Source: Russula earlei
Taxonomy: Eukaryota > Basidiomycota > Agaricomycetes > Russulales > Russulaceae
Assembly (NCBI GenBank): GCA_025769875.1
Contig: JAGFNK010000135.1
Coordinates: 1 to 64,000, forward strand
DNA: 64,000 nt
Direction of reading: 5' to 3'
Part shown: piece by piece, positions 32,595 to 42,659 of the stretch
Layout: every line of letters begins with the position of its first letter
How positions within the stretch are numbered: position 1 is the first letter of the stretch
Made by a program: the position numbers and the translations under genes
The notes under the pieces: model-generated
Told to the model about the DNA's origin: nothing
Seen by the model: only the letters and a program-made list of their open reading frames with translations
The model's database searches: none

Positions 32595-34612
32595 ACGCAC
32601 ACCAAACCTTCATCATGAGCTCACGCAACACCACCTGGCTTGCACACGTTTTCGCGCACGGCCTACTCTGCGTGTTGATGGCACGTCTCACCGCGTTTGA
32701 CGAGAATGGCAACGTCGACATCCAGAAGGGGTCCGTCAAGTGGGATGGACTGCTGGCAAAACTCGTGGCACAACTTGGTTTGATGACACCTTTAGTAACA
32801 GCGCTGCCGAGCCGCCGCATAATCCGGAGCTCATCTCTCCCCTAACTCCCAATGCCGATGCCGACGGCTGCGGGGGGTGTCAGCTGTGGCCTTAAAAAAA
32901 TCCACATCAGTGATTGAAGACGAGGGGGCGATGGTGATTGTGATGAACTTGAAATGTATCACAGTGGGGTTCAGGACGCCGACGATCGATCGTCGGACGA
33001 TGACGATTCAGACTTTGTGCCCCAGCCTGAGGATGGGAGTACAAGCGAGAGTGATGAAGAAAGGATGATGGCAATGAAATGCTCGGTACTACGGCAACAC
33101 CGGCTACGACACCACTGGACGGTGTTCACCGCTTGGCACGCATCCGCGTTTACAACATGGCATACCTCCGCCCCTCCCGTGCCTTTGGGCCCTTCCTGCC
33201 TCTCAACACACATGATGCTTCCTCTTCTCCGGCCACTCCGGACCCAGGTTCTAGCACGCTTCAGAGAGAGGACACCACGGGATCGCCATCGACCGTCGCT
33301 CCACCAGTCCCGGCAATCCCAGATACCAACTTTTTTCTGAGAGCGCTCATGGGTGCGGTGGATGGCTCCAATTTCGACGGCAATGACTCTTTCTTGTCTT
33401 TTTGATGACGACAGTGAGAACAACCATCATGGCGAGGGAGACGATGGGGACGTTGATGGTTCTTCCTCATCCTCGTCCATCCGAGGTGGCAACGCATCTA
33501 CCTCTTCTCCACCCTCAGCAATCGCTGCAACCACTCGTACGGTGGGGGGCCGATGTCCGGGGCCGAGATTCCCGGTGACCAGCTACGCTTCAACTGGGCA
33601 TGGATTGCGGCTGCACGCCAGGTGATTGAGCTTAACCTCCGCGATCTGCTCGCGCGCTGTCACCAGGGCGTGCTCTGTGCGCTCCTCGTTCCTCACCCGA
33701 ATTCCCCCCCGTGACACCCAAGGTGGTAGCAGGCGAGCCTGTGTTCAAGAATGCGGGACAGTGGAGGTGCGTCACAGGACCTGTTCTTGCTCCATGTTGA
33801 AACGGATTTGGGCGCTGATAGACGATGCGTTTGCTGGTTGGATTATTGTGATTTACTCGGTGCGTTGCGTGACTAGGCCCACATATACCCATTCCCAACT
33901 ACCAAATTCACATTTCCTCCATCGGGCAATAACGTGTGCCCCCATCTCCTTACCCATTCCAAATCATTCCCACTCTAACAACTCGACACAGACTCAACCT
34001 CTGGAAAAGCGGCTCTGCAACCCATCACTTTACGAGGTGATGTGGATCATCCCGCTCACGCTGCACATCAAGCACTACTCCCGCGCGCCGCCGCAGTGGC
34101 CCGGGCAACCGATGATCCACGTCGCGGGCGACTGGCATACCATGGCGACCCCACCGGATCTCACACGCGTGTGCGGGACGGTCGAAATGGTCTCGTCTGG
34201 CGATGTTCGCTGGACTCTCATGTGTATCCCCTCCCCTTATCTGTATTTACGCGAAAGGTATTTACGGGAAAGGAGCGACTGACGCACCCTCCTGCGCTGT
34301 TAATTTATATTTCAGATATCATTCCATGAGGACGGGCAGGTCCAGTGGTCCAGCGAAGGCGTGCAGCTGGGCGGACTCGGCTCGGCTATGGGTGTCATTG
34401 GCATGTGGACCGGTGCAGAGCACGAGTTGTCGGACCCCCTCGGTAAGTCCAACTTTCATGCTTGCCTTGCCTTCCCTGTTTGTTCAGGTCCATTCTGGGC
34501 GTGGAAGGTGGGTCCATTGAATGACAATGCCACGATGGCGATGGGCGATAGGCATGCACCTGGTGCCTGCGACAGTAATCAGGGTGCTGGTAAAGTTATT
34601 CCCATTTCATAA
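32595..34612 (+). pseudogene. Fragmented gene of an unrecognised, probably Agaricomycete-restricted family
   Basis: Several plus-strand pieces in different frames read like one protein: a start MSSRNTTWLAHVFAHGLLCV, an acidic segment DDDDSDFVPQPEDGSTSESD, then IRVYNMAYLRPSRAFGPFLP, then DQLRFNWAWIAAARQVIELNL, then QWSSEGVQLGGLGSAMGVIG and MWTGAEHELSDPLG. A GTAAGT..TTCAG intron of about 45 nt near 34.44-34.49 kb joins the last piece to GPFWAWKVG. Frame changes between other pieces are not all explained by introns, so the copy looks broken. I recall similar hypothetical proteins in Agaricomycetes but cannot name a function. Confidence 0.45.
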
Positions 34613-34619
34613 ATCAACG

Positions 34620-36190
34620 CCACTTTATGCACCGCGCACATGATGAAAAATGGAACAGGAGGCACCATCACCACGCTGTGTTCCATGCAAGTGAGCCAAT
34701 GATGTGATTGTGCACTTCAATTAGGATTACCTTGTTGTGGGAGGTGGTTCAGTCAGTTGCATCTTATATCCTGCTATCTTTATGATTCTGGGATCCTTGC
34801 CCAAGTATTACTGACATGGCAAGTAGTGATTTTATTGGTAGCCCACAGATCCTGGTGCATCCCATTGCAGCCTGGTAAACCATCAACCTGCTGAACTTGA
34901 TAGGAGCAAGAAGAATGAGATCAAGCCCCCCCATCCCCAAGTGAATTGTTCATTCCACAAACTCAAATGCACCCCATCCTTTTGCACTATGAGCAACAGT
35001 ACAATAGGATTTGGCTAGGATCATGGGGTTCCGAAGTGTTCTGCTGTGGGTGCCCTGTTTTACAGAGTAATGCAGACTAAAAGATATCAAATGTGCTGTG
35101 TGAATCAATCGCATTGTTGGCTCAGGAATGAAAGCTAGGTGATACAGATCTCTGAAAATGAACTAAAAAACAAGAAATTTATTCCTCAGAGGACTCATCC
35201 TCATCCTGAGATGCGATGTAACGTGTTGTGCATACACACTTGCCTCTGGCTGCCTGAAACCCACGTCTTCTCCACTGTTCTTGAATTTGTTTCCCTCCAC
35301 CTCTTCACCTTCTCAGGTGACTCTTCTATGGCCCTCTCTTCCACCTCTCTCTCCACATGATATCGAATAGCTCAAAGGATAGAGAACATGCCAGAAACAT
35401 TGTCTTCGCCCCCTTTCCATCTCTGCACTATGTTGATGAGATTTTTGCCACAAACATGAGATGAAGAGAAACAAGACATGGAGAGTGACAAAGGAGAATG
35501 TCCAATGTGGGGTCATGTGGTTGCACACAACAGTAAAAACATGAACACATCCTGTTGTCCATTTCCAAGATGGTGAACCAGAACTGTGGGTGATCACTAG
35601 AACACTAACAACCCCCACTCCCCTAGTGATGCTTTTGCTTGTTACAACTCAGATATCTGATCAGAGAAAGTCAGTCCAGCCTCAGCAATACTCTCATGGC
35701 TCTGGCCCACAGACCAGAGCGGCACAAGGCATTGTAAAGGAGGGGAGAAACATATACACTTGGTACTTTTTTAATCTCAAATCACTGTATCGAGCTTCCC
35801 TAGGCCATCAAAATAAAGTTCAATTCACAAGTTTCAGTCTCTCAAATGGCAATCTGGGCGACTCGGAGGCCAACAATTTCCCACCAAAGTGGTACACAGT
35901 TATCCAGGGGCTTGAGTACAGTACACTCGAGAAATTAAAGTGGTGGCGAGCTGCTAAATTTCGACCAAGATGAGCTAGTTGTGCGGCCACCTCAAGTCAG
36001 AGCCCACGTGATTGGAATCCACTATCTTACGGCGATCGCCGGCTTGATCTGATATGGCACCGCATTCACCTCTTGTTGTCGAACCCACCCACTACCATAA
36101 CATCCTATGTGGAAAGGCCTTTTCTCTCGCTCTCATATACGTGCTGAAAAAGGGAGTGCAGAAGATGCACTCACCACTGCCGTCGCCGGT
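34620..36190. other. CpG-poor, gene-free stretch, possibly an LTR remnant
   Basis: No protein is recognised. CpG is rare from about 34.62 to 35.95 kb, as in the retroelement block at the left. Reading the minus strand near 35.61-35.63 kb, a purine tract (GGGAGTGGGGGT) is followed by TGTTAGTGTTCTAGTGATC, the layout of a polypurine tract and LTR start, so 34.7-35.6 kb may contain a minus-strand LTR. Its other end and target duplication are not identified. Confidence 0.35.
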
Positions 36191-36198
36191 TAACCCTC

Positions 36199-36783
36199 TC
36201 ACTCTCCGTCCTCAAGGAGACCGCAGATGCGATCCCCCCTCCAGCAGGATCCATTATCAAGGGAACTCTCGGTAGGCTCCTCCAAGTCGTTGACATCGTC
36301 CAGGTAATCTTTCCGGCTCCGATATGCCAGAAATGATCTAATAGGACGATACTCCAGACCATGACGAACAACGTCGACGACATTGATCAACTGATCCAAC
36401 GTATAAAGCGCCTCGAACAATCTATTTTCAGGCCACTCAAAGGAAAACAAGACATCCCGACATCTGTCATCGATTTCGTCACTGATTTTTCCAAGTAACT
36501 CTTTCCTTGCTTCCGAGTTTGAGAATTTTGTTGCAACTATTCCTAATCCAGGTCTCTTGAAACAATCGCGAATTACCTGCAAAAGATCCAATCGCGTGGA
36601 AAGACAACCATATTTTCCCGTAGCAGAGAAGATGCCGCCTCCATTCAGAGTCGTGTCCAAGCAATCACGGCCCTCATCGAAGATTTTCTTGCAAGTCTTC
36701 CGTTCCTGGTCATACATATTTAACAGTTCTGATATCTCGTGAGTACAGGATGAAGCCGCCAAGAGGGGTCGAATCGAAGGCAC
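36199..36783 (-). CDS. Unrecognised protein divergent from the NACHT-WD40 gene
   Basis: A 194-residue frame containing ISELLNMYDQERKTCKKI, LSTRLDLLQVIRDCFKRPG and WPENRLFEALYTLDQLINVV reads as a helical soluble protein. I do not recognise the family. Its first 110 residues are conserved in the copy at 14.81-15.09 kb, including the promoter-side region, so gene and neighbour were duplicated together. It faces away from the NACHT-WD40 gene with about 30-230 bp between them, which allows a shared promoter. Whether further exons exist downstream of 36199 is not clear. Confidence 0.5.
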   Translation of the reverse strand: MPSIRPLLAASSCTHEISELLNMYDQERKTCKKIFDEGRDCLDTTLNGGGIFSATGKYGCLSTRLDLLQVIRDCFKRPGLGIVATKFSNSEARKELLGKISDEIDDRCRDVLFSFEWPENRLFEALYTLDQLINVVDVVRHGLEYRPIRSFLAYRSRKDYLDDVNDLEEPTESSLDNGSCWRGDRICGLLEDGE

Positions 36784-36811
36784 TGTGCGTTATTCTCAGG
36801 ACATTCCAGAC

Positions 36812-39800
36812 ATGTCTCGTTCATCTGAATTACCCAGGAAATGCGGCGTGAGATTAGTCGTGTTCGCGAAGGGACAGTACGTTTATCTTACGCCAATTGA
36901 AGATCTTCAGTAGCTAACAGGTCACGCAGCAAGCATTACGTGATATCCGAGGTGAGAGAACGTGTTGCAGCGCCCTGAAATTTATTGATTTATTTATTTT
37001 AGTTCATGATGAACTATCCAACTTTCATCGAGCTCGGAAGGCACGTTATGATTGTTACGATGAGGGAAAGAGACATGCGTGTTTGGAACACACACGCGAG
37101 AGCCTGCTCGAGAATATCTACCAATGGATCAACGACTCAACAATGGCTATACAAGAACAACGCACTGTCACTCCTTCGGACGATCCGATGCTTCCTATTG
37201 ACGTCAGTCCCAAGCAGGCGCCGCATCTTCTGGTTGTCTGGTGGTGCCGGTACCGGAAAGTCCACCATCGCACAGAGTGTTGCGGAGCACTGTGCCAAGA
37301 ACAGTTGGCTTGCCGCGAGTTTCTTCTTCTCAAGTGACGATGCTGAGCGAAACCATCCAAAGCTTGTATTCAGCTCAATTGCTCACCAGCTGGGCACGAC
37401 ATTCCACCAACCACTCGCGTGTTTTATGCAAGACGCGGTCACAGCTAATCCAGATATTTGGTTCTCTGATCCATCAAACCAATTGCAAAAGCTCGTCATC
37501 GAACCAATCCAAAAGTCGGTCATAGCGGGTCAAGCATTTCCATCACCTGCCGTCATCGTGTTAGATGCGCTCGATGAGTGCAAAGACGACAACGCAACCT
37601 CATTCATTGTCTCTGTTCTCTCGGCCCACATTGACAACCTTCCGTTCTCCCTTTTCCTCACGAGTCGACCCGAGCCCAGACTGCACCTGCCATCCCTCCC
37701 TCCTCCTTCTCCTGATCACATACATGTCCGTTCTTCCACCATGAGATTTCAAGATCATCTGTCGACCATGACATCAAAACGTTTTTAATACACGAGCTTA
37801 ATCAAGTTGGATCTCGCAACGAGGACCTCCAGGAACAGGATTGGTTCACTAACGACGACAGTCCGCACACTTGTCCAACTGTCGGATGGACTGTTCATCT
37901 TTTCCGCCACCGCAATTCGATTTATCGAAAGACCCTGATGTCTTAAACCCATGGGAACAGCTCCGTGACCTAGTCTCTGCCACACGAATCCCTGGAGAGT
38001 CGAACTCCTTATCACCACCTAGACCAGCTGTACCTCACGGTCTTGCGTAACGCATTTCCCCCGTCATCCCGTGCAGACACAGTACTCCGCTTGCGAAGAG
38101 TTCTTGGTTGCATTGTTGTACTTTGTGACCCTATCTCTGCGAGCGCCATATCAGCTTTGCTCAGCAACAATACGAGCAGAGATTTTCCTGTTGCAAGCAT
38201 CTTGCAGCGCCTTCGTTCAATCGTCATCATTCCTTCGGATCCCGAGGCAGTCCAAGTGATGCATGCATCCTTCCCTGATTTTATCGTTGATCCAAAACGC
38301 TGTACAGAGCCCAATTTTCTGATCGATACTTCCGCTGCATCATGGTTATCTCGCGATTGATTGTCTGGAGCAACTAAACAGGCTTCAACGAGATATATGT
38401 CAGATTGGAGACTATTCAAAGTTGAACAGCGAGATTGGAGATATCTCGAAAAGAATTGCAAAAAACATTCCGCCAGCGATGCAATATGCCTGCCGTCATT
38501 GGGCCGATCATCTGGCGAATTCACCGCCGTCAGACGAGCTGCTTGATGTCTTGGGAATATTCTGCTTCGATCACAGTTTGTACTGGGTTGAGGCTATGAG
38601 TCTGATGGACTCGCTAGATGTTGCCCTTCGCGCACTGAGAGTCGCTCAGAAAGGATTATTAGTGAGTTGTTTTAACGAGGCTTGAATTGTGTGCAGGCCG
38701 TTCATCACGGATTACAGACGTTCGCCGACCCTCGAACGGACATGGTTGAGATGCTGTATGATCTCGAACGGTTTACACTTGAGTTCTTCGATCCCATTAG
38801 GGTTGCAGCCCTGCATGTCTATTACTCGGCCCTTCCATTCACCCCAATGTGCTCGAAAATCCGGGCACACTTCCGCGGAGATTTGGAGGAATCTGTTATG
38901 GTTCTGAATGGAATGGAACAATCATGGAATCTGTGCCTGCGAACGATGGAGGGTCACAAAAGTGTAGTGAATACTGTCGCCTTTTCAAAAGACGGCACCC
39001 GGATTGTCTCTGGGTCAGAGGATTGCACAGTCCGGATGTGGGACACGAGTACTGGCGCCACTGTCATGACCCTCGAGGGCCACCAAGGTGGGGTCAGAGC
39101 CGTCGCGTTTTCTCCAGACAGCACCCGGATTGTATCTGGGTCTTGGGATGGCACAGTCCGGATGTGGGACACGAGTACTGGCGCCACTGTCAAGACCCTC
39201 GAGGGCCACCAAGGTGGGGTCAGAGCCGTCGCGTTTTCTCCAGACGGCACCCGGATTGTCTCTGGGTCAGATGATGGCACAGTCCGGATGTGGGACACGA
39301 GTACTGGCGCCACCGTCAAGACCCTCGAGGGCCATCGAACTTGTGTCACAGCCGTCGCGTTTTCTCCAGACGGCACCCGGATTATCTCTGGGTCTTGGGA
39401 TGGCACAGTCCGGATCTGGGACACGAGTACTGGCGCCACCGTCAAGACCCTCGAGGGCCACCAATCTTGGGTCACAGCCGTCGCGTTTTCTCCAGACGGC
39501 ACCCGGATTGTCTCTGGGTCAGATGATCGCACAGTCCGGATGTGGGACACGAGTACTGGCGCCACCGTCAAGACCCTCGAGGGCCACCAAGGTGAGGTCT
39601 CAGCCGTCGCGTTTTCGCCAGACGGCACCCGGATTGTCTCTGGGTCTTGGGATCGCACAGTCCAGATGTGGGACACGAGTACTGGTGCCACCGTCAAGAC
39701 CCTCGAGGGCCACCAAGATTCGGTCAGAGCCGTCGCGTTTTCTCCAGACGGCACCCGGATTGTCTCTGGGTCAGAGGATCGCACAGTCCGGATGTGGGAC

Positions 39801-40688
39801 ACGAGTACTGGCGCCACCGTCAAGACCCTCGAGGGCCACCAAGATTCGGTCACAGCCGTCGCGTTTTCTCCAGACGGCACCCGGATTGTCTCTGGGTCTT
39901 GGGATCGCACAGTCCGGATGTGGGACACGAGTACTGGCGCCACCGTCAAGACCCTCGAGGGCCACCAAGGTTGGGTCAGAGCCGTCGCGTTTTCTCCAGA
40001 CGGCACCCGGATTGTCTCTGGGTCAGATGATGGCACAGTCCGGATGTGGGACACGAGTACTGGCGCCACCGTCAAGACCCTCGAGGGCCACCAAGATTCG
40101 GTCAGAGCCATCGCGTTTTCTCCAGACGGCACCCGGATTGTCTCTGGGTCAGATGATGGCACAGTCCGGATGTGGGACACGAGTACTGGCGCCACCGTCA
40201 AGACCCTCGAGGGCCACCAAGATTCGGTCACAGCCGTCGCGTTTTCTCCAGACGGCACCCGGATTGTCTCTGGGTCAGAGGATCGCACAGTCCGGATGTG
40301 GGACACGAGTACTGGCACCACCGTCAAGACCCTCGAGGGCCACCAATATTTGGTCTTCGCCGTCGCGCTTTCGCCAGACGGCACCCGGATTGTCTCTGGG
40401 TCAGATGATGACACAGTCCGGATGTGGGACACGACTACTGGCGCTGCCATCCGGACTCTCGAGTGCGACTGGACGTCAGTGCGTGCCATTGCAATCCATG
40501 GCTTGTATTGCAGTACCGATGGGTGGGTTTATAAAGCTCATGGAACCCATATCATGAGACTCTGTTGGGTCCCAGTGTCTTGCAGGCCAGAGCGTCAAGA
40601 TTCATACAAATCTAGTCTAGTATTATGTTTACAAGGTCGTACCGTTATCCTGCACTTCCCACCCAGCCAGTTATCGCATCTCTCTTGA
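36812..40688 (+). pseudogene. NACHT-WD40 NLR-like gene, copy A; frameshifted middle, intact repeat domain
   Basis: A possible start ATG lies at 36812. An exon following the acceptor TTATTTTAG near 37004 encodes HDELSNFHRARKARYD. The NACHT core has an intact P-loop GGAGTGKST and Walker B IVLDALDECKDD, and TSRPEPRLHLPSLP resembles the sensor region. A helical segment (AIDCLEQLNRLQ, LDVLGIFCFDHSLYW) ends at a 35-nt intron (38662-38696). The last exon runs open to the stop at 40688 with 12 WD40 repeats. Compared with copy 1, single extra bases near 37.21, 37.86, 37.93, 38.0 and 38.33 kb break the frame, and a further change near 37.73 kb is shared by both copies. Known relatives are STAND sensors of the HET-E/HET-D (HNWD) type. 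If the extra bases are sequencing errors, the gene could be functional. Confidence 0.8.
38946..40452 (+). repeat. Array of twelve near-identical 126-bp WD40 units
   Basis: Each unit encodes 42 residues on the pattern LEGHQxxVxAVAFSPDGTRI-VSGSxDxTVRMWDTSTGATVKT. Units are almost identical in DNA except at a few codons. The two residues after GHQ are GG, GG, TC (in GHR), SW, GE, DS, DS, GW, DS, DS and YL in units 2-12; the residue before AVAF is mostly R or T; and the pair around the Asp after GS is W-G, D-G, W-G, D-R, W-R, E-R, W-R, D-G, D-G, E-R and D-D. After unit 12 comes a conserved non-repeat tail (LECDWTSVRAIAIHGLYC, DGWVYKAHGTH). Confidence 0.95.
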
Positions 40689-41830
40689 GTGGGGATGGGA
40701 TTTCAGTCGGCTTCCGACGCTGCGCCCTTATTTAACATCTCTTACATCAGAATTCTACTTATGACGCAGATAATTGCATCGGTTGCAAAAGAAACATCCA
40801 TTGTAGCAAGCTTTAATTAACACCAGCAGCAAAGACATTTCATTGTCACGAGAACGGAGGCGCACGGGATGATGGAGATACTTTTTCCGACCATGTTGAT
40901 GTCTCGTTTGTCGCTGAGCTTACTCACGCAGATAGAGCGACAGGTGATGGAGCGAGATGAATGTTTCCATTGGAAAGCACTTAGGCGCTGGAGAGGTGGT
41001 ACTTTGATTGTGAGAGCCATCTGTCACGCGACGATGAAGGAACTATCAAAGTTAACGCCGTTCCCGTTGTCGCGGAGTTCGTTGAGAACTCTGTCGGAGC
41101 GATCTTGGAAAGATTGCAAGACAATGATGATGATGCGCTTGGACCCCATGGATGAGAGTCTGAGAGGAGGGACGGTGGTCGCAATTACGTTGAGCGCGAG
41201 GCATTCTGTCGCTCGAGGCGGGCCCGTGGAAAGGCGTTTGCATCCTTTGCGGCGGTGCGATTTGTAACAATGTCACTCATGAGTTTTGTAGCGAGCCGAG
41301 TTGGCGCACGCTTGAGTCTGTGCGACCGGACTGGATGACATAGGTTGAGTGAAAGGAAGACGACGAAATAATGGAGGGTATGAAGGCGAACCCGAAGTGA
41401 TGCAGGACGGGAGGCGTTGAGGCGGGGAGGGTAAGCGGGTGGCGGCGATGTTGTGGAAGGGCCGGTCGAGACCGGGGGATGTCGCGAACAGCATAGTCGA
41501 GGCGTTGTGTGGAGAGGTTGGAGGCAACTAGCTCGCTTTACTCGCATCCCTCTCGCTCCTTTCCTACCTCTTCTCCTCCACTCTACCCCTTCGTCATCGC
41601 CCTGCCTCGACTTCCTTTCATCAAGACTCCATGCGCCCCTCACACGTTCGACCTCGATCGCCACCTCTTCACCGCCGTACGCGAGGGCTCGCAGCCCTCA
41701 ACATCTCGCGTTCGCGCTCCTCGCCGCGTTGTCTCGGATCTAGGCTTCTACGTTTGGTTGGGTAGAAAGCCCCGAGGGTCATGGGTACCGTTTCTATGAC
41801 TCGGTCTCGATTTCGTCCTTGTTTCGCTCG
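40689..41830 (+). repeat. R1 dispersed repeat, copy A
   Basis: The sequence directly after the WD40 stop is shared, inverted, with 60.5-62.49 kb and partly with 21.4-22.3 kb and 45.0-45.25 kb. It once encoded protein on the plus strand: one frame reads WYFDCESHLSRDDEGTIK, then VNAVPVVAEFVENSVGAILE, with stops just before and after. The same peptide with a few changes is present in the 62.1-kb copy. The family is not recognised. Confidence 0.78.
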
Positions 41831-41891
41831 ATCTCGACTTTCTTTCATCCGCTCCCTTTCACTCTTCATTCCCGCCTCCGTATCTGAACTC

Positions 41892-42650
41892 CTAGCTAAT
41901 GTCTTGAATATCAACATCCGTCTTGTCCGCTCTTCCCTCCGACTGCCTCAAGAAGCCGTCATCGCGTCCGCGTCCGCGTTCTGCATTCCGGTTGGGATTG
42001 CCTCTCCCTCGGGTCTGGTACCAGCCCCACATCCCCACCCGCGCGTTCCCAAACCGCGGTACACCATGTGAGAGAAACTGGTCACCGTAAATTTCCGTTT
42101 TCAGCGAGGCGAACCCCATCCCATATGTGGCTGTGGTGGATGCAAATGCTGGGGGCAGAAGCAAGCGAGATCGCTTAGGCCCCTTTTACCACCAACCGAT
42201 ATTTCTTGAATCTTGGAATGCCATGAAAGGCGTGGTGAACACGCCCGTCGTGGGACGATCATCGATAGCAAGGTTCGCGAAGAATCTACAGCTTTCGTGG
42301 AGGTCGTGTTGAATGACACGTACTCAAGCCTGCTTCACTGTGCGACGCAGGGCGATGTTGAGTTTGCTTGAACGTGTCGGATGTAATGCAGAGCTTGACG
42401 GTTGAAGCACAACCACATGCCTGTGTGGAACCGTGCGACGCATCCCCTGGTAGACGTGGACTAGATGGGCGGATGAATGTTTTTTTCTGTTTCTTCGCGT
42501 ACAGGACGATCTCAAAAAAATATTCTTTCTGTCCTTCGTCCGCTTGGACATGAATTCTACCCTTGCCTCTACGTCCAAACCCCAGTATGTAATTGAATGT
42601 TACATGAGGGTGCTCAAGCTCAAGTTTCAATGTAACGCGCCAACGTCGAG
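41892..42650 (-). CDS. Unrecognised gene or gene fragment opposing the NACHT-WD40 gene
   Basis: On the minus strand, exons encode [54 protein letters not shown] and [13 protein letters not shown]. After an intron of about 45 nt ending GCCCCCAG comes [21 protein letters not shown], then [15 protein letters not shown] and GWYQTRGRG. The second half is conserved in the inverted repeat at 60254-60481. There [13 protein letters not shown] and GWYQ.RGRG are kept although the DNA has changed at several positions, which hints at past selection on the protein. No domain is recognised and the ends are uncertain. Confidence 0.45.
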
Positions 42651-42659
42651 CTAGTCACA

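Noticed and set aside
38946..40452. Regular direct repeats resembling a CRISPR-like array
   Set aside because: Units are 126 bp, contiguous without unique spacers, in phase with codons and encode WD40 repeats.
38954..40557. Long open frames in other frames and on the opposite strand of the WD40 array
   Set aside because: A 126-bp repeat free of stops in several frames stays open when repeated twelve times; only the plus-strand frame gives WD40 units and continues into a conserved tail.
40869..41267. 132-residue frame starting MMEILFPTMLMSRL in R1
   Set aside because: Another frame of the same DNA gives a more protein-like peptide conserved between copies; both are interrupted in at least one copy.
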